From Orychophragmus violaceus (lineage: Eukaryota > Streptophyta > Magnoliopsida > Brassicales > Brassicaceae): a stretch of DNA of 64,000 nucleotides. The DNA lies in NCBI GenBank assembly GCA_030180135.1, contig CM058230.1, forward strand, positions 102,973,503 to 103,037,502, given 5' to 3'. The number at the start of each line of letters is the position of its first letter. Position 1 is the stretch's first letter. The position numbers were made by a program, and so were the translations under genes. Under the pieces are notes generated by a model that worked only from the letters and a program-made list of their open reading frames with translations, had not been told where the DNA came from and searched no databases. This document shows, one piece after another, positions 35,377-47,900 of this stretch.

Positions 35377-36169
35377 TTTTGGTAGAAGGTTTTTGAAGTA
35401 AGTAAATAGTCGTCCTCACAAGGAGGTTATATGGAAGGCTCTAAGAGGAGCCAAAAGCTTGCAGGTCCAGATGGTGGTAGGGCTTCACAGAGAGGAAGAC
35501 CTAAGAGGTGATGTCAGTTCAGAAGCTGAGTAGGTCTTTAAGAGTAAGAGGAGTCACCCGGGAATCACAAGAGCAGAGAGGGCTTCAGATTAGCTCGAGT
35601 GTCTCAAGGAAGAGGATACACCAAGGATTTTACAAATCTCCAAAAGCGGAGTAGATTCAGAGTAGTACAAGAGGATGCCCCCACGTCAGTCTCGAGCGAA
35701 TGCAGTCTTCATGCAGAACATAGGGGTATCTTCAGAAGAACTCATTTTTAGAGTACGCCAGAGAAAACTAGATATGGTCGGCAAAATTGGTAGATGCGAA
35801 CAGAGGTACTCTACTTTAGGCATATAGATAGCTCTGGTGGACACTCGTGGTACTAGTAGCTTAAAGTTTCGGAGTGAGGCGAGCAGAGATCGTTAGGGAA
35901 AATGAAGACTAAATGGAGGGAATCCTAGATGCGTGGGTACACCCGAAAGAGGAGAGCGAGGCGAATAAATTCATTCAAATAGATATTCCAAAGTCGCCGG
36001 AATTTTTGTTGGTGCGGAGGGGGACAAGACTTTTGGCTGCGGAAACCTAGACCAATGTGGAGGCTGCTTCACTCTGTGGGGACAATTTTTTTCATTTTGG
36101 GAATCATCCCTAGAAAGAAAAGTCCGTATAGAAAGTATTTTGCATGCGCTTTTTAGCCTCTAGCAAAAA
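35377..36169 (-). other. LINE 5' UTR
   Basis: GC-richer non-coding sequence between the ORF1 start and the 5' target duplication. No ORF. It is assigned to the LINE only through the flanking duplication. Confidence 0.55.
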
Positions 36170-36179
36170 CAACATATTC

Positions 36180-36734
36180 ATGTTCTACCATTGTCTTTGA
36201 TAAGATATATTGTTTGTCTTTTTCAATGTGTTACTATTGTTGATACACCAATCTACTAGCCAAAGTATTTGGGTTAGGTTTTGTGGAAACAATGCCGTAA
36301 CTAATATTTGTCATTTACATATTCTATAACTCTTGAATCAGATACCAGTAAAGGCTAATATTTCAAATATTCAGAGTTTTGAGTTTTGAGCTGATTGTGA
36401 TAACACTAAACCAAGACGGTCTATTGATAGGTAAATCACTTCGCTAACCAAAATAATAAAAAAGAGAAAAAATTACAGTTTTTGATGAGCAATTGCAACC
36501 ATATTTATGGGGTTAGATTAGTTCATTGTTCAAAAATCTTAGTTTTTTTTTTTTAACTTTATTGTTTTTAGTGAAAGATGGATACTTCCAAGACCGGCCT
36601 CCAAATACTATTTGAAACACTTAACAAAATTTCTGAAGAGATGTTCAAATGGTATCTCTTGTCAGCTTATTGAACAGTTGTCTCTAGGGGAAGTGCCAAA
36701 GCCATATAGTCTTCCTCTTGAACTCCATTTAATA
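36180..36734. other. Spacer without recognised features
   Basis: AT-rich, no ORF and no repeat ends seen. Confidence 0.5.
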
Positions 36735-37018
36735 TAGTGAAAATTACACATGTTAGCACAAATTTTAGGGTTAATTACTAGAGTAGCATTATGGTGTAGT
36801 TTTTACTAGAGTATCATTCTAAAGTGGTTTAAAAGACTGTTTAGTCTTTTCCTTAATTTATCTACTTTTATTTTTAGTGAAAATTACTCTTGATAGCACA
36901 AATTTTAGGATTAATTACTAGAGTAGTATTAGGGTGTAGTTTTTTACTAAAGTAGCATTCTAAAGTGGTTTAAAAGACTGTTTAGTCCTTTTCTTAATTT
37001 ATCTACTTTTATTTTTAA
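36735..37018 (+). repeat. Tandemly doubled MULE terminal region
   Basis: Two direct copies of about 147 and 133 bp start AGTGAAAATTACWC at 36738 and 36885. Both contain TAGCACAAATTTTAGG, TAATTACTAGAGTAG and AAAGTGGTTTAAAAGACTG. They resemble the left end of the non-autonomous MULE at 60761 (GGAAATTACTCCCAATAGCA), so I read them as the duplicated left terminus of the MULE carrying the DUF1985 gene. Confidence 0.7.
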
Positions 37019-39169
37019 CAACATAATTAAATTATTATTAAAAATAACCATTATTATTAAAAATAAAAGATTACATCTAAAATTTTTAAAAAAAAGTTTA
37101 ACTAACTCCTAATCTCTCCCACTTTCACATTCCCCTTCTTCATCATCTTTTTTTTACGGCGCTCCATCTCTCCACGATTCCGCCGCACGCCGCACGCCTC
37201 ACGCCGGAGAAGACAGAGTCGCCACACGCCGCGTTCTAGTCGATGTCGTCAACTCGACCGCCTTTTTCGCCGTTATAGAAAAGCTGGCCGCCCTCGCCAA
37301 CCTCGCCGATTTCCTCCATTGAATCCGCTCGATTCCGTTCGAAGCAACATCACTGAACCCCTAGAACCAAATCCGCCTTCATTCTCCGTCAAGGTGAGGT
37401 TCTTTGTGGCCTTCATTTTCATTTGTACAAGCGATTTCCTTCAGATTTTGTTATGCCTCAGATTTATCGCCACCATGACGACTAGTTTTGTGTCAAGAAA
37501 CTTTCTTTTACTCTTATTGTTGTAGATTTAGTTGTCAATTCTAAGGATTTATTTCTCAATATTTTGGATTTGTTTTGCTTGTGTTTCGATTTTATTAAGT
37601 TAACCTTTTAGATATAGTGGTTCTTACAAACGATCTAGATTGCTCTATTTTGTTTTTCTTTTAATCCTTTGAACCTTATTTTCTTATGTTTGTATATTAA
37701 TGTAACGAAATTTTGTTGTTATTGTACCGGATTTATTTGTTAATGTTGCGGATTTAGTTGGTATTGTTATGGATTTATTGTTCAGTATTGCGATTTGGTG
37801 TCAAAATTATGCTTCTATGTTACAGATTTACAAACTTAACAAATTTCCTTTCTTGTGTAGCTATGGATGGTTCAGAGCCAAAGGAGTTTCCTCCTCGTCT
37901 CTATGGAGTTGAGAACAGTCCGGATCCAATAAGAAGTTTGAATCATGCAAGCAACCTTCATTGCTTGTTAAAAGCGAAACCAATGCTCGGTGATGATGTC
38001 TGGGATGCTTTGAAGGAATCTTCACTAGGTTTTATTGTGTCACTTGCCGAGAACAACTTCACATGGTGTGGGAAGAAAGTTCACTACTTTTTTACGCATC
38101 AGTTAAAAATTCGGAAACCTATAGAGATTTGGTGTTTGCTTGGAAATAATCCCATGCGATTTTCATCGCATGAATTTGCGAGAATAACATATCTTGATTG
38201 TGGTCCGTATGAGCTTGAAGGTGATATTGGAATTGATCACACAAAATTATGGGGGAAAATGGAGTTGTTCATAGGTGATGGACCTCATTGGAGTGACTTG
38301 AATAGAGTGTTGAAGAAAATAGATCATGTTACGTGAAGTTTCCCAGAAAGGAGAAGTGTTGGTTTTATGTGCCTCATCTCCCTTGGTGTCTTTGGATTAC
38401 AAAGGGGTTATAGAATGGAGTTTAAGTATGCAAAAAAGACTTTGGATCCCATAGTATTCAACAAGTATCCGTGGGGTCGTCTAGAGGTTTTGATTACTTC
38501 CATCAAAGCTGCTAATCTATCACAGCATACCATTACCTTGAATGGTTTTGTTCATGCATTGCTCGTATGGTCATATGAATCTTTTCCAAAACTGTGAGAT
38601 CTCTATGGGAAACCTATAAATGTTGAAGGAGCAAACCCACTTCTCCACTGGAAAGGATCTCAGCAGTGGTACAACATTGATGACTTCCTACTGTCAGCCC
38701 AAAAAGAGGAAAACCCGGTATGTTTATCTCTTGTGGGTTGTTATCTATATTTGTTCTTCCTCGTTGGTTTTTTTTTACTGTTGTGGATTTGTGTGGTGTG
38801 TTGCGATTTGTGTTATGTGTTGTGGATTTGTTTACTAGTGTTGCAGATTTTTTTACTGTTATGGAATTGTTTCCTTTGTTGCAGATTTGTTTGATGTGTT
38901 ACGAAATTGTTTTCTTTGTTGCGGATTTGTTTTCTGTTTTGTGATTCTTATGTGTTTTATGGTGTCTGGTTTTCATGTAATGTCCAAGTCCGTCTGTCGC
39001 ATCTGACTGTGTTGCCGTACGATGAGATATATCCGGTATGGCCTTCTGATATACATGATCCGAGAGTGGATGTAATGATTAGAGATATCCTCAACAACAA
39101 TTTGGACACATCGTTGTGGGGAAGGAGTGGTTGTCTCGATAAGGTCCAGTTAACGTTTATGATGAAGAG

Positions 39170-39938
39170 AAAGGTCTTAGGAATGTCCTGAAATCATTCT
39201 TGTACTTACTCTAGTGAGAGTCGTATTGTCGAGATAAGACAATCATGTAATACTAGACGATCATAATGCTTTGCTAGAAGCCACTTATGATCTATGAGTT
39301 TAGAACTCATTACAAGTATTAGATGATCCTACAGGGTCACACACCTAAGCAAACTGGAAGTTAATACAGGTTTGATCATTATCGGAATGATCCAATGTAT
39401 AAATTGTTATACGCGTTTCTAGAACTGTGATGATCAATGCAAGCTGAGTAACGATCGACACAAGGTGTGTCGATCGATTCACCTTGGCATCGATCGATGC
39501 AAATGATGCAAAAGTTGACAAGACAGAAGTTAGGTAAGCACTAACTTGTGTCGATCGACGCAATTGTTGCATCGATCGACACACGTCCAATGTCAACTGA
39601 GCCTATAAATATCATTCGTGACAAACGAATGATATAACACAATTGTCACGAATAACGAGAAAAGAAACGCAGATAACCCGAGAGATAACGATCTCTTCCG
39701 GTACTAGCATCCCTGGTGTTCCAGTGCGCGTGCGTGTGGATACCAGTATAGGCGCAGCATTTGAGGCGCTACCGATCTCGAGTCCGTGACAAACTTCCGC
39801 TGCAAAACCGAATCAGGTATTTTCGACATCTGGCGACATAGAACGACTTTAAATATGAAACCTAGATCCTAGGCGCGGAATTAAAACCCAGAGTTGTCTA
39901 ATACGATTAGAAACTACCTGGTAATTCCCAACAAAAGG
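39170..39938 (+). mobile_element. Solo copia LTR with TSD AAAGG
   Basis: A 759-bp LTR (39175-39933) related to the copia LTR at 152 is flanked by AAAGG at 39170-39174 and 39934-39938. Its ends are TCTTAGG and CCCAACA. The MULE exon reads on across it. No internal element sequence is present, so recombination between two LTRs is the likely origin. Palindromic cores lie at 39451, 39470, 39490, 39551 and 39572, and a TATA-like TATAAATA at 39604-39611. Confidence 0.88.
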
Positions 39939-40534
39939 AAGAAGCCAAGGGAAGTCTAAAGAGGGACAGTAGAAACCGTGGAGTCGATGAGGTTGTTTCT
40001 GACATGAATAAAAAGTCGAAGGTGGATTTAAGTGTGGATTCTGAGATTCTAAAGCTAGTACAGGGTTTAAGTGATAAAGTTGACCGGATGAACACCGAAT
40101 ACAGAGACATGTTCAACATAATGGAGGGTGCATTGGCTCAAGGATGCGTGCATCATAAGCAGCCGGTGACAAACATAGAAGTTGGCAACTTGTCTTCCGT
40201 GAAAAATCATGTATGTCATGCAAAATTGTAGGTTCTTTATTAAAACTAACAGGTCCATAAAGCTAGTTATATGATTTGATTTTTTGGTTTATGTTTTACA
40301 GGAAGTTCAAAGCAAGAATACTGACCTTGAAGGAAAGACGTCTTCTTCAAATACACCGGTAAGCGATGAGTCATGCTTTCAGTTAGGTGTCTCTAATATA
40401 TTCAGAATGTGGTATTTATGACGATTGTGCTTTAACAGACATGGCTATTATCCCCTAATAAACAAGGGAAGGTGGACGCTATGCAGAAAAAGGGTGTCAA
40501 CGCTAAGGACGCTCCACCCAAGAAGGGTGTCAAG

Positions 40535-41000
40535 AAACCTGAGGCTGTGGAGAAGCCTGAGGCTGTGAAGAAGCCTAAGGGTGTGGAGAAGTCTAAGGCT
40601 GTGGAGCAGTGTAAGGCTGTGGAGAAGCCTAAGGCTGTGGAGAAACCCGAGGCTGTTGAGAATCCAAAACTTATTGGGAAGCATAAGGCGGTCGAGAAGC
40701 AGAAGATTAAGATTAAGAAGAGAAAGGCGGTTGAGAGGCATAAGGCTTTGGAAAAGCCTAAGGTTGTGGAGAAGCCTGATTAGGTGGAGAAGTCTGATTT
40801 TGTGGAGAAGCCTAAGGCTGTTGAGAAGTCTGACTCTGTTGAGAAGCCTAAGGTTGTTGAGAAGCCAAAAAGTTGTTGGGAAGAGAAAGGCGGTGGAGAA
40901 GCCTAAGGATGTTGAGAAGAGAAAGTCGGTTGAGAGGCATAAGGCTGTCAAGAAGTCAAAACTTGTTGAGAAGCAAAAGGCTGTTGTGAAGCTCACAGAG
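40535..41000 (+). repeat. Lys-Pro-rich coding minisatellite in the MULE gene
   Basis: Repeats of about 18-24 bp encode variants of VEKPKA (for example PEAVEKPEAVKKPKGVEKSK). An in-frame TAG at 40781 and a shift near 40870 break it. The reverse-strand ORF of 235 codons across it is an echo of this repeat. Confidence 0.8.
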
Positions 41001-41479
41001 AAAGAGGTCTCAGTTAATGCCTCATCCCTGGATACACAAGATAAAGTTCTTGCTTCCGGTTTATAGCTCTTACAAAAGGTTATTGGATGAAGAAGTTGAC
41101 ATGCGCCATAGAGCGTTGGCCAAAACGTGTAAGGATCCGTATGTCGGAAATTCAATCATCAAACGCATTCACCAAGTTAAACCTACTTTTGGGTCTTTCA
41201 TAAGTGATTATGTGTATGATTCCTTCGAAACCGTAGCTCCTGAGAAAGTGGCAAAGTTGATGTATTTGTACCGGGTCGATGAGTAAGTGTATTCCAATTT
41301 TTTTGTTAATTATCCTGGCGACTTGTATTTAACAAAGTGGGTTTCTTGTAGGAAAGAGCCTCTACGCACGGAAAGCAACGAAGTTCGTTTCTTCAAAAGG
41401 CTATCAACACCCAAAAAAGATTGGCCAGCCTCTGAAAGTGATTACGGCTGGGTAGGCAGCTAGGTAACAATTTACACTA

Positions 41480-41635
41480 TTCTCTAACAGATTTGTTACG
41501 GATTTGTTTATTAGTGTTGCGGATTTATAACCATTTGTTACAGATATGTTAACTTGTGTTGCGGATTTGTTAGTGAATGATGCTGAATTTATAACCATTG
41601 TTATGGATATGTTTGCTTATGTTGCAGGGGCCACT
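41480..41635 (+). repeat. Intronic TGTTGCGGATTTGTT repeats (third cluster)
   Basis: The motif TGTTGCGGATTT and one- or two-base variants recur every 20-35 bp. The same motif fills introns at 37680-37850 and 38740-38945 of this gene and, on the opposite strand, 61470-61920. Confidence 0.65.
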
Positions 41636-41910
41636 GCCTTGGCTGTGGAATCAATTATCTCATCAAGTAATGATGTTTCATATAGTATTTTTGATTAATC
41701 GTTCTAGAGGACCCTAACAAAACCAGATCTTTACAAATGGAACTATGATGAAATTTATATGTATAAGTGGTATTTTACATGAATCTACTAGGTATAAGAG
41801 TGAGGAAATGTTTGTACAATCACACACGCACACCTTATTCTCCACCTTGAAGAAATGATCCAATCATGAATATGAAAATAGCAAATAATAACTCGCATTA
41901 CAGTCGACCA

Positions 41911-44900
41911 TCAACAATTCCAAGCAGCAGTGCTCGGAATAATACTAATGTCGGTCAAGAGTCTCTCCGAGCTGCCTTCTCCATCACTTTGTGATTCTTT
42001 TCCATCTATCTTGGTGAGCTGACTGAGGAGAGCTCTGAGAACCATCTGATCTGAAGAACAGAACGAGTCGAGCCCCGGGATTGTGGCCGGGGCTGAACCA
42101 CCACTAAACAAGGGGTTATGGTTCTTGCAAGGAGTCTTGAGTTCAGAGATTGAGTTGGTTAGGTTTGGGCTTAGGGTTTGGTTCTGTGAGAAATTGGAGA
42201 AGCAGGGCACTTGCTCATTGACAATGAAGTGATGATCAACATAGGGTTCTTGATCAAGGTTGATGTAAGAATCCATCAATGGAGGAAGAGAAGCAGAGGT
42301 CGTCTCATCAAAACAGCTTTCCATGTTGTCTCTACATGAAACTCCTTGTGTATTCTTATGGAACACTCTACACAAGACCCAGTCTTCCTGATTTCCTCGA
42401 CAACAACATTAGATATTTACTAGTTTGCTAAGAAGACATTGATTAATGATCAAAAAGCCGAGATATATAGTTGTGTACCTTTGGAGAATTCAGAGAATGA
42501 TCAAATGATCCCTGGAGACGAAATTCGTGCATGACCCAATCGGTTTTTCGACCTCGGGGAGCTCGACCTTGATAGAAGACCAATGTCTTCCTCAGCCCAA
42601 CAAGCTTACCTTTTCTTAGAATGTCTCTGTCTTTGCCGGTGGCCTTCCAATATCCGGTGGCCGTTGCTCGGTTTGTTCTCAGGCCCGTTGCGTATTTCCG
42701 ATCTCTTTGGCTGTAGAAATACCAATCCTTCCCTCCCACACATGCCATTTCTGATCATTTGAAAAATATAAAAATGAAACTCACATGAATAATGTCGGAG
42801 TGAATTGTTAGGAATTAGTATTATTAACGCAAATTTTCTAAAATAAAAATCATCAAATTAATTTAATAATAATAATATAAAATATCTATATCACACTATT
42901 TATAATTAAACATACATATAGACATTATTATACTTAACATCTAAGTAAAGTATTTTATAATTTATTCTAGAAATTAATAGGAATAAAAATCAATTCTAAT
43001 TATATATTTACATGTAAACAAATAATTATATAATTAAAAAATTATTATATCATATATATATATATATATATATTCAAAAATTACCTAAACAATATGAATT
43101 TATTATATAAACTTGTATTATTTACAACCATATTATTAATATTTAAAAAAATCATAAATATTTTCATATCTATCATCTTACTTTTTATTTTTTCATCGAA
43201 AGTTATGTATATAATAATATAAAATAATATATATATATATATATATATTTGTATTTATCATCATAATTTTTTTTTATCAAAAGATTATGTATATCTCCAA
43301 AAAAAAATTCATAGATATTTTCATATTTAACATCTCATCTTACTTTTAATATTTTATCTAAGGAAATGTATATATCCAAAATAAAATTAAAAACATAATG
43401 AAATTATCAATATAAATTAAATATAATATAGTAAAAACTTAATTTTATTAAAAATAAGCAAGTAATCAACCATTTTAAGAAAAAACTTCTCAATTAATAT
43501 AAAGATTTACCAAAAGATATACAATAAATAAGGTTAAAAATCAAAGATATACAGTAAACTGAATACATTCATAAGGAATTAGATCTATAACCCAGTACTA
43601 TTTTTTCTAGTAAATGCTATAATAAAAAATCTCTTATAATCTAATTTTATATCTTACTCTAAAATAGAGATTGCCATTTTTAGAAAATGTTATTTTCTCT
43701 TTTATAATAATGTCAAAAAAACATTTACACTATAGTATTTTAAATTTCTATTTTATATTTATAACTGAAATCAATAAAAATATATTTCTTTCTTCATTTA
43801 AAAAATAAAAAAATTTATTTGCAGATATTTTTAAAAAAAATAAAGATTACTAACTATCATTAAAAATTCTTAATTATAATTTATTTTCTAAAATCTTCAT
43901 ATGGATTTACTATTGATAAATAATTTATTTTAAAATTAAAGATTTAGATTTTTGGTTGTTTTTAGAAGTTTTTGTATAAATGCTGGTTTTAAACCTAATA
44001 GATTACTATTTTCAGGAGAAATTATATAAAGTTTTTATCTAAAATATATATGAATTATAGAAATTATTTTAATTCTTCAGTTATAGTTATTTTTAATAAA
44101 ATAAAATAAATGAGTTAGTAATACTCTGGTAAATTGTTTCGATATTCACCAAAATTGTTAAAATATTCACTATTCAGAGATCTATTTTTATATTTTTATG
44201 CATACATTCAATTTTTTGGTTACTTTCTAAAACATATTATAGATTTACAAAAAATGTAAAAGAATAATAATATTATTTTTATAAATAAAAGGTATTATTA
44301 GTAAAACAGGAAAACATATTAGAGAGAATATTCATAGTTAGAAGTGAAAGTAGAAGAATATATCGAAAATAAATTCACTTCTACTATAAAGTTTATTTAA
44401 TTTAGAGACAATATTGGACATAGTCTATGTTAACCGCGCGCTGATTTCTTCAACTAATATGTCGAATAGGAGTCCAACGTGTATGCATGAGTAGTATGAA
44501 TGGGATTGTTCGTTTGTTCATATCACATTTTCATTTTCATATAGATGATTCATCTCAATGCTTTATCTAAATCCATTTGAATGCTATTTGTTTCAATTTT
44601 TAAATGTTCATATGGATGAAACATTTGAATTAACCTTTGTTTGTGTGTTTAGAATTTATAAATCTTCTTCTCCATCTAAATGAATTCAACCACATGAACT
44701 AACCAACAACCTATATCACGAAATAATGAGTGCTCCCGAAGTGAACCCCTGGTTCTCTCCTCCGCAAGATGCCGGCCTGTCTCCGTCGCTATCACCGTCT
44801 CGTGGTCTCCTCCTCCATCCTCCTCAGCCTCCTCCCAAGCCCCCCTTTCCCCCTGACCCCATCTCCCCAACTTACCTTGCCTCTTTTCCTCCCTTGCTCC

Positions 44901-47900
44901 CTTCCCCTGCTTTGTCTCCCTCGTTAGCTCCTGAAAAAACTAAGGTGAGTCAGTTGCCTTCTTCCTCTACTAAGAAGCCATCCCGACCTCTGCCTAGTCT
45001 TCCCAAATCGGCTCCCGGAATTTTAAATAGACCAAAACCCTCCCCTACTATCCCCTCTGTGGAAATCTCAATCCCTAACACTATTCATGAACAGTGCTCC
45101 ATGAACTTCTCTAGCTCTTCCTCACTTCTTGCTGCTTCAGCCAGATTATCTACTATTGTCAACTCTATCTCTGCTTTTTGCCCCTCTTTGGTTTCCTCTC
45201 AGTCCTCAGTTAGCTCCCCTCTCCTACCCTTATCCTCTGCGAAACCTTCCACTAGTCCAAACCTTTTTCCCCATTATCCATCTCAACCAACTACTGCAGC
45301 TCCTGCAGTTCCCAAACCTTCCTCGGCTACTCAGGGCCTGATCCCTGCTCAAACTCCAACCATCAATCAGTCCCTGGTTGAAAAAATCAGAAAAGCTCAA
45401 GATAAGTCTCTGAAGAGAATAGACTCCTACACTTTATCTGACTCAGGAAAAAGAAGAATCATGGTGCCAAATGCAGCTTTTGAAAGAGGAGCTGCAGAAC
45501 ATAAAGAGTTTCTAGTTGGATACTTTTTAGGCAAAGCTCCTTCTTACTCGCAAATCCAAGGTGTACTTAATCATTTGTGGGGGAAAGGAGGTCGTCTTGA
45601 AATACACTTCAATCCTCATACTAGGTCCATGCTGGTGAGAATTCCAAATGAATTCATTCGCCAAAAAGTTGTCGAAAAAGGGGTGTGGTATGTAGGATCC
45701 AGTATGTTCAGGATTTATGAGTGGAATTCTGAACAAAAAGTTGATACTACTGCCTTGACTGCTATACCACTGTGGGCTCATTTCAAAAACGTGCCTTTTG
45801 ATCTGATGACTACTGAGGTCTGGAGCAGAATTGGAGGAGCTCTAGGGGAACCTAAAGAAGTTGATGACTTCACCTTAAACCTCACGGTGGTCACTGAAGC
45901 CCACATCAAGGTGATCACAGATGTAACAAGCCCTCTACCTGACACGGTTGAAATCGTTAGAGAAGATGGTACTATCAGAGAACTCAAGGTTGAATATCCT
46001 TGGCTTCCTCCAATATGTGCCCACTGTAAGGAGGTTGGCCACATCATGAGAAACTGTCTCCACATCTCTCAAGTTTGGTTGGCTAAGGATAATACTGAAC
46101 CGAAGAAATTGGATAAAGTTTCAAGCTCTACTGTCGCTGAAGACCCTCTTCCTTTGGTTAAAGCTGTTCCCCTACCAGTGGATGCTGGTACTTCATCAGG
46201 AGAGTTACCACTTCCTAACCCTCTTGCCCAATCCTCAGCCTCTCTTTCTCCTCTCTCTGAATTAATCCATGTCCAAACCCAGTTTTTAAACTCTTGCCCG
46301 CCTGTTTCTCCCCCCTCCCCTCCTCTTTTGACTCCACCCTTCATCCCATCTCCCTTACAACCGCAAGCCTCAACCCCTTTTCTTACCTCTAAACTCCATA
46401 AGCGTTCTAATTCCTGCCCTTCCTCTTTAAACACTACCCTTTTTGTTTCACCTGAGCTTTCTTCTTCTTTAGAGAAGGCTCCACCACCCTCTCAATGAGT
46501 ATAAAGACCTTTTTTTGGAACCTCCGAGGTTTTAATGACTTGGAGAAGCATAAGCCATTTTCTTTTTGGTTAAACTTGCATAAGCCCTCTTTTGGAGCCC
46601 TTTTAGAAACCCACATCAAGCTTCATAATCTTGATTCCATTATCTCATCTGTCTGCCCTGGTTGGAGTTACTGTTCAAACCACTCTAAAGACGATGACGG
46701 TAGAATAATCCTAATATGGAACCCTTCTGTTTCTGTTCAACTCCTTCACCAATCTAGGCAGTCTGTGACTTGTATGGTGCAGCTACCAGGATCTTCTCCG
46801 TTTACTCATACCTCAATTTACGCTTCAAATCTCCCTGAGGAACGCACTGATCTGTATGTGGAACTCCTTCAGGTCCAACAGTCTTTCAACCTTCACTTGG
46901 CTCCGTGGGTCATTGCTGGTGACTTTAATCAAATTATTCATTTTGAGGAAGACTCTCAAAGCTCAAGCAATCACCTCACTTCTGCTATGGTTGAATTAAA
47001 GGACTGTTTCCAGCAACTAGATGTCAGTGACATGAGGTTTCAAGGGCCATGTTTCACCTGGTCCAATAATCAGCCAGATAATCCGATAGCTAAAAAACTG
47101 GACCGAGTCTTGTCCAACTCTCACTGGCTTACAGTAAACCCATTCAGCTTTTCAACTTTTCACCCCCCCGGGAAGAACCTCTGACCACTGCCCTGCGATA
47201 ATAGACCTTGCCTGTCCTATACCCCAACCTGGAACCAGACCCTTTAAATTCCTAAATTTCCTCACTAAACACCCTGAGTTCATGAGCACGGTTGAGATAG
47301 CATGGCTACAGGCTGGAGGTCCTGCTACTAATCTTTCTAAGCTTTGTTTTAAGCTAAGGACAATCAAGGGGTCACTCAAGAAACTTAATAGAGAGAACTT
47401 TTCTGACATTCAAAAGAGAGTAAATACCACTAACCGTTTGCTTGTAGATGTGCAGGAACAGGCGCTCAACCAACCTACTGCTCACTTATATCAACTTCAA
47501 AGAGACCTGCATTCAAAGTTACTTCAGCTGAGACTAATAGAAGAGGCGTTCTTCAAGCAAAAATCAAGCATAAATTGGCTTAAAGAAGGAGATTCTAACA
47601 CCTCATTTTTCTTCAGATCTTGTGTAGCGAGAGCTGCCTACAACTCTATCCGGCTTTTTATTCTTCCTTCTGGCCAAGTTGTCTCGGACCCTCACCTAAT
47701 GAGTGCTTTAGCAGTGAAACACTTCGAGGAACTACTTGCTCCCACTGATCTCCCGTTTCTGGTCCTCTCCCCTGCAAGGTTCCAACAAGCATCAACTTTC
47801 AGATGTTCCTCTGCACAGAAACAAGTGTTTTCAGCTCTTCCATCCTCATCAACTATTCAGAAAACACTATTGAAACTAAATCAATCAAAGTCTCCAGGGC

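Larger units (their letters stand above)
30330..36169 (-). mobile_element. LINE (L1-type, RNase H-bearing), full span, degenerate
   Basis: A 10-bp direct repeat CAACATATTC at 30320-30329 and 36170-36179 flanks 5.84 kb containing, on the minus strand, 5' UTR, ORF1 and ORF2 in order, and ending in a C-run plus A-run tail (30331-30348). This fits target-primed insertion of a full-length plant LINE. Coding is broken by stops and shifts throughout, so it is old. A hAT-like MITE sits inside it at 33372-33589. Confidence 0.85.
37130..41650 (+). pseudogene. DUF1985 gene of a Kaonashi-like MULE, broken
   Basis: A 5' exon (about 37140-37393) is followed by an intron to the acceptor GTGTAG at 37855-37860, and the ATG at 37863 opens the coding part. 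Exon text 37863-38717 is a DUF1985-like domain (NPMRFSSHEFARITYLDCGPYELEGD and YPWGRLEVLITSI). It has two in-frame stops, TGA at 38334 and TGA at 38595. Later exons give PYDEIYPVWPSDIHDPRVDVMI, a coiled segment LSDKVDRMNTEYRDMFNIMEG, a Lys-rich repeat, and KTCKDPYVGNSIIKRI with WPASESDYGW. In Kaonashi-type MULEs such text precedes a Ulp1 cysteine protease domain, which I do not find here; the right end of the element is missing. A solo LTR splits an exon at 39175. Confidence 0.75.

Noticed and set aside
40448..41155. Minus-strand ORF of 235 codons rich in LLHSLRLL repeats
   Set aside because: It is the reverse complement of the Lys-Pro coding minisatellite in the MULE gene and has no independent coding character.
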